DNA from: GWA2-66-18 sp964537395 | GTDB taxonomy: Bacteria > Elusimicrobiota > Elusimicrobia > UBA1565 > UBA9628 | Direction of reading: 5' to 3' | DNA length: 64,000 nucleotides | Assembly (NCBI GenBank): GCA_964537395.1 | Contig: CAZIBN010000007.1 | Coordinates: forward strand, 1 to 64,000 | Shown: positions 38,875 to 48,898 of the stretch, piece after piece | Numbering within the stretch: the stretch's first letter is position 1 | Layout of the letters: the number at the start of each line of letters is the position of its first letter | Program-made: the position numbers and the translations under genes | Notes under the pieces: model-generated | What the model saw: only the letters and a program-made list of their open reading frames with translations | Told to the model about the DNA's origin: nothing | Database searches by the model: none

Positions 38875-40004
38875 GATGCTGTCCTCTCCGCCTCAAGCGC
38901 TTGGCCCAGGGCTCCCACAACTTGATCGACCTCGGTGGTCGTCATTCCGGCGTAAACAGGCAGGCAGACGTGCCGCCCGCAGGCTTCGTCCGCACCCGGC
39001 AAAGCCTCGGTCGCGTACTTCGCGAACACGGGCTGGCGGTGGCAGGGCACCTCGTAGACTTCCCCGCTGAGGCTGACGCTGAACTTTTCCTTCATGGTCT
39101 TCTTGAAGCGCGCCCGGTCGATGCCCGGCTCGAGGCGCACGATGTACTTGTAGAAGTTGGAGAGCGACCCGGCGGCCGGCAGCACCGGCGTGAGCCCCTT
39201 GAGCCCGACCAGCGCCTTAGTGTAGTGGTCGGCGGCGCGGCGGCGGTCGGCGAGGAACTCGGGCAGGCGCTTGAGCTGGGAGATGCCCACCGCGGCGTGA
39301 AGCTCGGAGAGGCGCCAGTTGTAGCCGAGGCGGACGTGGAAGTTGGTCGTGAAGCCTTCCTTGCCCTGGTCGCGGTACTGGAGCGCTTCCTTGTAGATGC
39401 GCTCGTCGTCGGTCACGATCATCCCGCCTTCGCCCGAGGTCATGACCTTGGTCGGGTAGAAGGAGAACGACGCGGCGATGCCGAAGGTGCCCGCGGATTT
39501 CCCGCCGAGGGTGCTGCCGTGCGCGTGCGCGGCGTCCTCGAGGAAGAAAAGGCCCTTCTCCTTGCAGAAGGCCGCGATGGCGGGCGTTTCCGGGCTCACG
39601 ATGCCGCCGATATGGACGATGACCACGCCGGCCGTCTTGGGCGTGAGCGCGCGGCGCACGGTCTCAAGGCTCAGCGCGAACGTCGAGGGATCCACATCGG
39701 CGAAGCGGACCGTTCCGCCGGCATGCAGCACCGCGGCCGGGGTCGCGAAAAAGGTGTTCGAGGGGACGATGACTTCCTTGCCTTCGACGCCGAGCACGCG
39801 CAGGGGGATCTCGAGGGCCGAGGTGCCGCTGTTGACCGCGATCGCGTACTTCGAGCCGGTCAGAGCCGCAAACCCCTGCTCGAACTGCTTGGTCAGAGGC
39901 CCGAGCGTCAAAGCTCCCGTGCGCAGGGATTCGTCGATGAGCGCCAGGATCTCTTTGCGGTCGGCTTCGGGGATCACGATCTTCGCGGCGGGAATGTTGG
40001 GCAT
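38865..40004 (-). CDS. DegT/DnrJ/EryC1/StrS sugar aminotransferase
   Basis: 379 residues. SKYAIAVNSGTSALEIPLRV and EVIVPSNTFFATPAAVLHAG are the cofactor-pocket motifs; FLEDAAHAHGSTLGGKSAG and FSFYPTKVMTSGEGGMIVT contain the aspartate and the PLP-binding lysine. It would aminate a keto-sugar nucleotide. ATG at 40004 has GGAGAG upstream and a TGCTAAAAT extended -10 about 57 bases away, so this unit has a true leader. A longer upstream frame is rejected. Confidence 0.93.
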   Translation of the reverse strand: MPNIPAAKIVIPEADRKEILALIDESLRTGALTLGPLTKQFEQGFAALTGSKYAIAVNSGTSALEIPLRVLGVEGKEVIVPSNTFFATPAAVLHAGGTVRFADVDPSTFALSLETVRRALTPKTAGVVIVHIGGIVSPETPAIAAFCKEKGLFFLEDAAHAHGSTLGGKSAGTFGIAASFSFYPTKVMTSGEGGMIVTDDERIYKEALQYRDQGKEGFTTNFHVRLGYNWRLSELHAAVGISQLKRLPEFLADRRRAADHYTKALVGLKGLTPVLPAAGSLSNFYKYIVRLEPGIDRARFKKTMKEKFSVSLSGEVYEVPCHRQPVFAKYATEALPGADEACGRHVCLPVYAGMTTTEVDQVVGALGQALEAERTASCA

Positions 40005-40061
40005 CTGCTCTCCAGTGCGCCGAATACGGCGCAGGTCATATAGGCGGCCTTGCAACGCTAT

Positions 40062-40070
40062 ATTTTAGCA
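40062..40070 (-). promoter_or_regulatory. Extended -10 promoter of the aminotransferase-epimerase unit
   Basis: TGC-TAAAAT (40070-40062) in an AT-rich patch; the predicted start near 40055 gives a leader of about 50 bases with a GGAGAG ribosome-binding site. Confidence 0.6.
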
Positions 40071-40141
40071 CACCAAACGCCGCCTTTTGGGCCTCCGCTC
40101 GTCGAGCCCCTATATTTTCTTCAGGAACTCAGGCTTCAGCT

Positions 40142-40705
40142 TCATATCGGTGTGAGCTCGCAGGCGACGGCGAGGCCCCCGGGTGTCTTTGGGATCGTGA
40201 CGAGCCCGCCTGCGACGGCCGTGTAGCCCGGCAAAAGCTCGACGGCGCCCTCGAGCGTGCCCAGGCGCAGCGTCGCGGTGCCTTCCGGAGCGTGCACGAT
40301 GACTAACGGCGCCTGGAGCTTGAGCGCGTGCCCGCGCGTAATCCTCATGCGTCCGAGCCAGCGGCCTCGGCGCAGCATGAGGTTGATGTCTCGCACACCC
40401 GGGCCGAGCGGCTCGCCGCTCACGTGTTCTTCGCCGGGAAAGGGCAGCGCGTCGCCTTCGCAAGGGACGCTTTGACGGGCGCCGGCGCGCTCGAGGGTTA
40501 GGCCCGGCCCCGACAGGCAGGCGATGAGGCGGTCGATCCCGGGGAATGCCGAGAACGGCGCTCTCTCCGGCACATCGGCGATCGAGAGCCGCCAGGTCCA
40601 CTCTCCGCCGGGCGCCGCGGCATCGGTCGCGAGCTCGAGCGTGGCGCCGAGGCCGTTCTTCCAGGGAGTCCGGCGCGAGGAGGCGGGTGTGATGAGACGT
40701 ATCAA
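40142..40705 (-). CDS. HutD/Ves-family cupin
   Basis: 187 residues. RTPWKNGLGATLELATD is the HutD/Ves opening (WKNGxGxT), WTWRLSIADVPERAPFSAFP and GIDRLIACLSGPGLTL follow, all characteristic of this bicupin-like family of uncertain function. The start appears to be a TTG at 40705. It is the last gene of the long sdh unit, 24 bases after the DUF2203 stop. Confidence 0.85.
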   Translation of the reverse strand: MIRLITPASSRRTPWKNGLGATLELATDAAAPGGEWTWRLSIADVPERAPFSAFPGIDRLIACLSGPGLTLERAGARQSVPCEGDALPFPGEEHVSGEPLGPGVRDINLMLRRGRWLGRMRITRGHALKLQAPLVIVHAPEGTATLRLGTLEGAVELLPGYTAVAGGLVTIPKTPGGLAVACELTPI

Positions 40706-40729
40706 GGCGTCGTCGCCGTCATGATCGCC

Positions 40730-41118
40730 TTACGCACGGCGTTTGGGGAGAGGCTTGCGCGTGGAGAAGCCCTCGTCCACGGGGTGGTAATAGGAAACGC
40801 GCTTCTCGCCGAGCTTCCAGCATAGGTACGCGTCGCGGCCCTCGATGCGGGAGGGGAAGTCCACCAGGGCCGGGCTCACGCCCTTTGGCAGGGCTCCGAG
40901 CTCGACGATCTTCTGCATCTGCTCGTTGATGCCTTGGGCGAGGAACTGGAGCTGGGACCGCTCGATGGCCTCGCCGGCATGATCCTCGTCGCCGGTCATC
41001 TGCCGTTTGCGCAGGCTCGCGGCCTTTACCTCGGCCTTCGCCGCGAGGTCGGCGACGGCCGCGAAGATCGTCTCGATTGCGGGGATGAGGGCGTCGGCCT
41101 CCTCAGCCGTGAAGTACT

Positions 41119-41122
<4 letters not shown>
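40730..41122 (-). CDS. DUF2203-family protein
   Basis: 130 residues, helical. KYFTAEEADALIPAIETIFA at the start, GINEQMQKIVELGALPKGVS and GRDAYLCWKLGEKRVSYYHP are the conserved blocks of DUF2203 (the last with a W/H pair). Function unknown. Starts with GTG in a GTGA overlap with the kinase stop. Confidence 0.85.
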
Positions 41123-42602
<1,480 letters not shown>

Positions 42603-42606
<4 letters not shown>

Positions 42607-43001
42607 GGGGCCTTAATGGTATCCAAATTGCGGCCCGGCATGTGCTTTCCCGCCGAGCGCGCGTGCGCGCGCGCCTTTCGGCGGCGCAGGCGCTCCATCT
42701 CCTGGAGCCGCTCGGAGGTCTCGGGAGAGATCTTCATCTCGATCTGATCCACGAGCTCGCGCAGGGCGAGGAAGCGGTTGAGGCTGCGCTTGCGCTCTCG
42801 CTGGCAGGCCACGCGGATGTCGAGGGGAGGATAGCTCAATTGGACGCGGTTGGAGGTCTTGTTGACCTTCTGGCCGCCTTTGCCGCCCCCGCGCGAGAAG
42901 GACTCCTCGACGAGAGCGAGGCTGATCTTCAGCCGGACGATGCGAGCTTTGAGGTCCTCGAGCTTGGACGCAGCGACGCCGAAGTCCTCGTTGAGCTGCA
43001 C
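42603..43001 (-). CDS. Peptide-chain-release-factor-like GGQ protein
   Basis: 132 residues, a lone release-factor domain 3. SFSRGGGKGGQKVNKTSNRV carries the GGQ tripeptide that triggers peptidyl-tRNA hydrolysis; the basic C-terminus (RLRRRKARAHARSAGK) would bind the empty mRNA channel, as in ArfB and mtRF-R. It likely rescues stalled ribosomes. Starts with GTG directly after the sdhB stop. Confidence 0.88.
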
Positions 43002-43748
43002 CTAGTCCGAGATCAAAGTCGCGCGCAGGAACTCGCGGTTGAGCCGCGCGATATTGCTGATCTTGATCTCTTTGGGGCAGGCGGCCTCGCACTCGTACTC
43101 GTTCGTGCAGTGGCCGAAGCCTTCCGCGTCCATGGCCTCGCGCATGGCGAGCACGCGCTTCTCGCGCTCGGGTTGGCCTTGGGGCAGGAGCGCGTACTGG
43201 CTGACCTTGGCCGCGACGAAGAGCATCGCCGAGGCGTTCGGGCAGGCGGCCACGCAGGCGCCGCAGCCGATGCAGGAGGCGGCGTCCATGGCCTTCTCGG
43301 CCTTGTCGTGCGGGATCAGGATGTTGTTGCCGTCCACGGCGTTGCCGGTGTTGATGGACACGAAGCCGCCGGCGGCCTGGATGCGGTCGAAGGAGGAGCG
43401 GTCCACGACCAGATCCTTGACGAGGGGAAAGGCCTTGGAGCGGAAAGGCTCCACGGTGACGACCGCGCCGTCTTTATAACGGCGCATGTGGAGCTGGCAG
43501 GTCGTGGCCCCCTTGTCCGGCCCGTGGGCCTGTCCGTCGATGACGAGGTCGCACATGCCGCAGATGCCCTCGCGGCAGTCGCTGTCGAAGGCGAGCGGAT
43601 CCTCGCCCTTGGCGATGAGCTGCTCGTTGAGGGTGTCGAGCATCTCAAGAAAGGACATTTCCGGCACCACGCCGGAAACAGTGTATTCCACGAGGCCGCC
43701 GGGGGCGGCCGGGCCCTTCTGACGCCAGACCTTCAGAGTGATGTTCAT
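43002..43748 (-). CDS. sdhB: Succinate dehydrogenase/fumarate reductase iron-sulfur subunit
   Basis: 248 residues. The [2Fe-2S] ligands are in DCREGICGMCDLVIDGQ with a later CQLHM; CIGCGACVAACPNASAML and CEAACPKEI hold the [4Fe-4S] and [3Fe-4S] clusters. Family-typical start NITLKVWRQKG. Sits one base after sdhA in the order C-A-B, common for single-anchor (type B) enzymes that reduce fumarate or oxidise succinate with menaquinone. Confidence 0.95.
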   Translation of the reverse strand: MNITLKVWRQKGPAAPGGLVEYTVSGVVPEMSFLEMLDTLNEQLIAKGEDPLAFDSDCREGICGMCDLVIDGQAHGPDKGATTCQLHMRRYKDGAVVTVEPFRSKAFPLVKDLVVDRSSFDRIQAAGGFVSINTGNAVDGNNILIPHDKAEKAMDAASCIGCGACVAACPNASAMLFVAAKVSQYALLPQGQPEREKRVLAMREAMDAEGFGHCTNEYECEAACPKEIKISNIARLNREFLRATLISD

Positions 43749-43749
43749 G

Positions 43750-45663
43750 TTAGGCGTAGTTCCTCTGCGCGATGTGAACGTTCTCGAACGTCAGGGGCTC
43801 GGTGTGGCGCTCGGCCGGCTTGCCCTCGCCCTTATACTCCCACGCGGCGACATGTTGGAATTTTTCGTCGTCGCGCTTGGCCTCGCCGTCGGGCGTCTGG
43901 TGCTCTTCCCGGAAGTGCCCGCCGCACGACTCTTCGCGCACGAGGGCGTCTTTGGCCAGGAGCTCGCCGAACTCGAGGAAGTCGGCCACGCGGCCGGCGC
44001 GCTCGAGGGTCTGATTGAAGTCCTCGCCGATGCCGGTCACGGACACGTTCTTCCAGAATTCTGCCCGGACCTCGGGGATCTGCGAGAGGGCCGATTGCAG
44101 GCCCTTTGCGTTGCGGCCCATGCCGACGTTGTCCCACATGATGTGGCCGAGGTCGCGATGGAACGCCGCGGGCGTCTTCTTGCCCTTGGCTCCGAGCAGG
44201 GCCTTGGTGCGGTTATTGACGTCGCCTTCGGCTTCGGCGAAGGCCTTGTGGTCGGTCGTCACCTTGGGGAGCTTGTTGCCTGTCAGGTAGCCGCCGATGG
44301 TGTAGGGCAGGACGAAGTAGCCGTCGGCCAAGCCCTGCATCAACGCTGACGCGCCTAGCCGATTTGCTCCATGATCGGAGAAGTTCGCCTCGCCCAGGCA
44401 GAACAGGCCCGGGATGGTGGTCATCAGGTTGTAGTCCACCCAGAGGCCGCCCATGGTGTAATGCACCGCGGGGTAGATGCGCATCGGCTGCTCGTACGGG
44501 TTCTCGTCGGTGATGTGGTGGTACATGTCGAAGAGGTTGCCGTACTTCTCCTTGACGCTGTCGAGGCCTATGCGCTTGATCGCGTCGGCGAAGTCGAGGT
44601 ACACCGACAGGCCGGTGGCGCCCACGCCGCGGCCTTCGTCGGTCATCTGCTTGGCCGCGCGCGAGGCGATGTCGCGGGGGACGAGGTTGCCGAAGGCGGG
44701 ATACTTGCGCTCTAAGTAATAATCACGCTCCGCTTCGGGAATGTCCTGCGGCTTGCGGTTGTCTCCCTTCTTCAGAGGCACCCAGACCCGGCCGTCGTTG
44801 CGCAGGGACTCGGACATCAAGGTCAGCTTGGACTGGTGCTCGCCGCTGACGGGCACGCAGGTCGGGTGGATCTGCGTGAAGCACGGGTTGGCGAAGGCCG
44901 CGCCGCGCTTGTACGCCCGCCACGTCGCCGTGACGTTGCAGGAGTTGGCGTTCGTCGAAAGGTAGAACACGTTGCCGTAGCCGCCGGTGCAGAGGAGGAC
45001 CGCGTCGCCCCAATGGCGTTCGAGCTTGCCGGTGACGAGGTCGCGCACGATGATGCCGCGCGCGACGCCGTCGATCACGACGAGGTCGAGCATCTCGCGC
45101 CGGGTGTGCAGCTTGACCGTTCCGGCGCCGACCTGGCGCATCAGCGCGGAATAGGCGCCGAGAAGGAGCTGTTGGCCGGTTTGGCCGCGCGCGTAGAAGG
45201 TGCGGCTGACCTGCGCGCCGCCGAACGAGCGGTTGGAGAGCGTGCCGCCGTACTCGCGCGCGAAGGGCACGCCTTGGCCCACGCACTGGTCGATGATGGC
45301 GTTGGAGACCTGGGCGAGGCGGTAGACGTTGGCCTCGCGGGCGCGGAAGTCGCCGCCCTTCACCGTGTCGTAGAACAGGCGCCAGATCGAGTCGCCGTCA
45401 TTGGTGTAGTTTTTCGCGGCATTGATCCCGCCCTGGGCGGCGATGGAGTGCGCGCGGCGCGCGGAATCCTGCACGCAGAAGGACTCGACCTGATAGCCGA
45501 GCTCGGCGCAGGAGGCCGCGGCGGCGGAGCCGGCGAGGCCGGTGCCGACGACGAGGACCTTGAACTTGCGCTTGTTGGCTGGGTTGACCAGCTTCAGCTC
45601 GAAGCGGGCCTTGTCCCACGATTTTTCGATCGGGCCCGTCGGAACCTTGGATTCGAGCTTCAC
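43750..45663 (-). CDS. sdhA: Succinate dehydrogenase/fumarate reductase flavoprotein subunit
   Basis: 637 residues. VLVVGTGLAGSAAAASCAEL is the FAD-binding loop, AHSIAAQGGINAAKNY contains the covalent-FAD histidine, and FCLGEANFSDHGANRLGASA and HYTMGGLWVDYNL are late family motifs; the active-site Arg region is HPTCVPVSGEHQSKLTL. The start is GTG in a GTGA overlap with sdhC. Length and motifs match the Bacteroidetes/epsilon-type SdhA group. Confidence 0.95.
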   Translation of the reverse strand: MKLESKVPTGPIEKSWDKARFELKLVNPANKRKFKVLVVGTGLAGSAAAASCAELGYQVESFCVQDSARRAHSIAAQGGINAAKNYTNDGDSIWRLFYDTVKGGDFRAREANVYRLAQVSNAIIDQCVGQGVPFAREYGGTLSNRSFGGAQVSRTFYARGQTGQQLLLGAYSALMRQVGAGTVKLHTRREMLDLVVIDGVARGIIVRDLVTGKLERHWGDAVLLCTGGYGNVFYLSTNANSCNVTATWRAYKRGAAFANPCFTQIHPTCVPVSGEHQSKLTLMSESLRNDGRVWVPLKKGDNRKPQDIPEAERDYYLERKYPAFGNLVPRDIASRAAKQMTDEGRGVGATGLSVYLDFADAIKRIGLDSVKEKYGNLFDMYHHITDENPYEQPMRIYPAVHYTMGGLWVDYNLMTTIPGLFCLGEANFSDHGANRLGASALMQGLADGYFVLPYTIGGYLTGNKLPKVTTDHKAFAEAEGDVNNRTKALLGAKGKKTPAAFHRDLGHIMWDNVGMGRNAKGLQSALSQIPEVRAEFWKNVSVTGIGEDFNQTLERAGRVADFLEFGELLAKDALVREESCGGHFREEHQTPDGEAKRDDEKFQHVAAWEYKGEGKPAERHTEPLTFENVHIAQRNYA

Positions 45664-46400
45664 TTGGAGCCTCCTTCAGTCGGCGTGCAGCAGGCCATGA
45701 CCGGCTTATGGAAAAAGCCGAAGTATACGGGCAGGGACGCGAAGCCGACGAAGATGAGGAAGGCGAAGGCGAGCCCGGCCTTTTTGAGGAGCGGCGTGTA
45801 TCGCGGGTGGCTGATGCCGAATGTCTGGATCGCGCTTTGCACGCCGTGCGACAGATGAAGCCCCACGCCGCCGACGGCGAGGACGTAGAAGATCGAATAG
45901 AACGGGTTGGCGAACCAGCCGAGCACATGCGCGAACAGGCTTTCTTCCTGGCCCTCGATCTGCCCCTTCAGGCCGCCGATGTCGTACTTGAAGGTCGCGA
46001 CATGGATGATGACGAAGACGAGGATCAAGGTCCCGGTCACCGCCATCGTGCGCGAGCCGGGCGTGCGCGCGCCCTTGCCGGTATAGACCTGGTAGCCCTC
46101 GGGGCGGGCGGCGCGGTTGGCGAGCGTCGCTCGGATGGAGAGGAAGATATGGACGAGGAAGAGCGCCACGAGCCCGCCCTCGGCGAGCGGCAGCAGCGGG
46201 TTGTGCTCGAGCGCCTCGGCGTACTGGTTGAAGGTCGTGCCGCCGACGAACATGAGCAGGTTCCCCGCCAGGTGGGCGACGAGGAAGCCGCACAGCAGGA
46301 CTCCGGCGGCGGCGACCATGATCTTCTTCCCGATCGAAGACTCGAGGAACGCGAGGATGCGGCAGGAACATTTAGAGGCGCAGGTGGCTTTGGCTTCCAT
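45660..46400 (-). CDS. sdhC: Succinate dehydrogenase/fumarate reductase cytochrome b subunit
   Basis: 246 residues with five membrane helices and histidines at helix positions (FLVAHLAGNLLMFVGG, ALFLVHIFLSIRA, FVIIHVATFKYD, GVGLHLSHGVQ) that would ligate two haems, as in type B enzymes. A short Cys-rich N-terminus (CASKCSC) is unusual. First gene of a seven-gene unit. ATG at 46400 is 6 bases after TAGAAT, and an FNR-type site is centred 41.5 bases upstream. Confidence 0.93.
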   Translation of the reverse strand: MEAKATCASKCSCRILAFLESSIGKKIMVAAAGVLLCGFLVAHLAGNLLMFVGGTTFNQYAEALEHNPLLPLAEGGLVALFLVHIFLSIRATLANRAARPEGYQVYTGKGARTPGSRTMAVTGTLILVFVIIHVATFKYDIGGLKGQIEGQEESLFAHVLGWFANPFYSIFYVLAVGGVGLHLSHGVQSAIQTFGISHPRYTPLLKKAGLAFAFLIFVGFASLPVYFGFFHKPVMACCTPTEGGSK

Positions 46401-46406
46401 GGCCCG

Positions 46407-46448
46407 ATTCTATCACGGCATTGATAGGCGGATGTTGATCTAGGTCAA
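46407..46448 (-). promoter_or_regulatory. FNR/CRP-type site and promoter of the sdh operon
   Basis: TTGACCTAGATCAA on the minus strand (46448-46435) matches the FNR-type TTGAY-N4-RTCAA pattern. TGA-TAGAAT (-10, 46412-46407) follows, then 6 bases and the ATG. If transcription starts at the ATG (46400), the site is centred exactly at -41.5, the class II activator position, replacing a -35. Confidence 0.72.
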
Positions 46449-46531
46449 ATATTACGTGGAGCGCGGCCGCCTGTAATTTCTGTTGTTCCTGCGAGTGGAT
46501 ATGCCGTCACGAAAAACGCTATCGTGCCGCC

Positions 46532-48256
46532 ATGATCACCACCCTTCTTCTCGCCGCATCCCTCGCGTCGGCCGCCGAAACGGTCAGGAACCCGGACATG
46601 TTCACCAACCTCGAGATCGGCGAGGTCGGCGGCCTCGACCCGGCCTATCCGTACGACGCGTCGAGCCAGTCGGTGATCCAGAACGTGTATGAGACTTTGA
46701 TCGCGTTCAAAGGCGCGTCCCTGTCGGAGTACGAACCGAGGATCGCGGAGAAGGTGCCTTCGCTTAAGAACAAGCTCATATCGGCCGATGGACTTACCTA
46801 CCGGTTCCCGATCCGCAAGGGCGTCAAATTTCACGACGGGACCGAGGTCACGCCTGAGGACGTGCGGTACTCGTTGCTTCGGTTCATGATCACGGATCGC
46901 GCGGGGGGGCCCTCAGGACTCCTGTTGGAGCCGATGGCGGGCGTCCCCTCGACCCGGAATTCCTCGGGGACGGTTACGCTTGATTATAACACCCTCGAAA
47001 AGGCGATAAAAATTAACGGCAACGAAGTGGTGATCTCGTTACCACGGCCCTTCGGGCCCTTCCTTGGTATTCTCGCGCGGTGGTCTTACGTCGTCCCGAA
47101 GGCGTGGGCCGTGCAGCATGGCGACTGGGATGGAACGGCGGAAACCTGGAAGAATTATAACGATCCGCCCAAAGATAAATCGTTTTTTTATGAACATATG
47201 AATGGCGCCGGCCCTTTTAAGCTCGCGCGCTGGGACAAAACGGCCCGCTACGTGCTGTTGGCCAGGCATGAATCTTATTTTCGCGGCCCGGCGAAGTTCA
47301 AGCAGGTTCTCATTAAGGCCGTGCCTGAATTAAATACCCGCAAGCTGATGCTGCAGGCCGGCGACGCGGACATCATCGAGACGCCGCGTCCTTACGCCTC
47401 CCAATTGATCGGCATCCCCGGCGTGATCCTGCTCGACGGCCTGCCGCGCCTTCAGACGGATCCCGCGCTGTTCTTCACGGTCAAGATCAACCCGGTCGCC
47501 AACCCCGATATCGGCTCGGGCAAGCTCGACGGCGAGGGCATAACGCCGGACTTTTTTGCCGACGCGGACGTGCGTCGCGGCTTTTCGTATGCGTTCGACT
47601 ACGAGGCGATCCTGCGCGACACTTTCAAAGGAACGGCGAAGCGTGCGCTTGGCCCGATCCCGCCGACCGTCGCCGGCTACGACGCCAATCAGCCGCGCTA
47701 CGTCTACGATCTCAAGAAAGCCGAGGCTCATCTGCGCAAGGCGTGGGGCGGGCAGGTCTGGGACAAGGGCTTCCGCTTCACCTTGACCTACAACACCGGC
47801 TCCGAGAACCGCGAGGCGGCGGCGCAGATCCTGAAGAAGAACGTCGAGAAGCTCAATCCCAAGTTCCGCGTGGATCTGCGCGGCGTGGATTGGGCGAACT
47901 TCCTGGATAAGACCCAGCGGCATCTCATGCCGCTGTTCGCGCGCGGCTGGCTCGCGGATTATCCCGATGCGCACAACTTCATCTACGCCTTCTATCACTC
48001 CCAGGGCCGCTACCCGTCGGCGCAAGGCTACGCGAACCCGGAGCTGGACGGGCTGATCGAAAAGGCGGCCGGCGAGCCGTCGCCCGCCAAGCGCGCGGCG
48101 ATGTACAGGAAGATCCTCGCCAAGGGCTTCGACGACGCGCCCGCGATCTTCACCGTGCATCCTGCCGGCGTCTACGGCGTCCGGACGTGGGTGAAGGGGC
48201 TGATCGATAATCCCGTCAACCTCGGCATCTACTACTACCCCATCGAGAAACGGTGA
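46532..48256 (+). CDS. ABC-type substrate-binding protein, family 5 (peptide/oligopeptide-like)
   Basis: 574 residues. Signal peptide MITTLLLAASLASA. GGLDPAYPYDASSQSVIQNV, YRFPIRKGVKFHDGTEVTPE and DVRYSLLRFM are hallmarks of the DppA/OppA/NikA family. No permease or ATPase gene is adjacent, so it is an orphan binding protein. A patch at about 46970-47330 uses AT-rich codons (AAAATTAACGGC, TTTTTTTATGAAC) unlike its surroundings, perhaps from recombination. ATG is 6 bases after TATCGT; GTGA overlap with nth. Confidence 0.92.
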   Translation: MITTLLLAASLASAAETVRNPDMFTNLEIGEVGGLDPAYPYDASSQSVIQNVYETLIAFKGASLSEYEPRIAEKVPSLKNKLISADGLTYRFPIRKGVKFHDGTEVTPEDVRYSLLRFMITDRAGGPSGLLLEPMAGVPSTRNSSGTVTLDYNTLEKAIKINGNEVVISLPRPFGPFLGILARWSYVVPKAWAVQHGDWDGTAETWKNYNDPPKDKSFFYEHMNGAGPFKLARWDKTARYVLLARHESYFRGPAKFKQVLIKAVPELNTRKLMLQAGDADIIETPRPYASQLIGIPGVILLDGLPRLQTDPALFFTVKINPVANPDIGSGKLDGEGITPDFFADADVRRGFSYAFDYEAILRDTFKGTAKRALGPIPPTVAGYDANQPRYVYDLKKAEAHLRKAWGGQVWDKGFRFTLTYNTGSENREAAAQILKKNVEKLNPKFRVDLRGVDWANFLDKTQRHLMPLFARGWLADYPDAHNFIYAFYHSQGRYPSAQGYANPELDGLIEKAAGEPSPAKRAAMYRKILAKGFDDAPAIFTVHPAGVYGVRTWVKGLIDNPVNLGIYYYPIEKR

Positions 48257-48897
48257 GCGTCAAGACCGAGCGCGTTCCGCGCCTGATCAAGGGCCTGCGC
48301 AAGCTCTATCCGGACGCGCATTGCGAGCTCGATTACACGACACCGCACGAGCTGCTGTTCGCGGTGATCCTATCGGCGCAATGCACCGACGTGCGGGTCA
48401 ACGCGACGACGAGGGCTTTGTTCAAGCGCTATAAGACCTTGGACGACTACGCGAAGGCGGACCCCTTGGAACTCGAGGCGATCATCCATTCATGCGGCTT
48501 CTACCGCATGAAGGCGAAGTCGATCATCGAAAGTGCTACGGCCGTGCGCGACCTTCATGGCGGGAAGGTCCCGGACACGATGGAGGCGCTGCTCGCCTTG
48601 CGCGGCGTCGCGCGCAAGACCGCCAACGTGGTCCTGGGCGAGATCTACGGTAAGCCCGAGGGCGTGGTCGTCGATACGCACATGAAGCGCCTGGCCTATC
48701 GCTTCGGCCTCACCGACGAGGAGGACCCGGTCAAGGTCGAGAGCGACCTGGCGGACATCGTCCCGCGCAAGGACTGGGTGTTCTGGTCCCACGCGGTGAT
48801 CTGGCACGGACGGCGCGTGTGTAAGGCCCAGTCCCCGCAATGCGGGTCCTGCTTATTACGCCCCGACTGTCCCCAGCGCGGCATGGATTCCGACTGA
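48253..48897 (+). CDS. nth: Endonuclease III
   Basis: 214 residues. The helix-hairpin-helix ALLALRGVARKTANVVLGE has the catalytic Lys, VVVDTHMKRL the catalytic Asp, and the C-terminal C-x6-C-x2-C-x5-C (CKAQSPQCGSCLLRPDC) binds the [4Fe-4S] cluster. It excises oxidised pyrimidines and cuts the abasic site. Starts with GTG in a GTGA overlap with the binding-protein gene. Confidence 0.97.
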   Translation: MSVKTERVPRLIKGLRKLYPDAHCELDYTTPHELLFAVILSAQCTDVRVNATTRALFKRYKTLDDYAKADPLELEAIIHSCGFYRMKAKSIIESATAVRDLHGGKVPDTMEALLALRGVARKTANVVLGEIYGKPEGVVVDTHMKRLAYRFGLTDEEDPVKVESDLADIVPRKDWVFWSHAVIWHGRRVCKAQSPQCGSCLLRPDCPQRGMDSD

Positions 48898-48898
48898 G

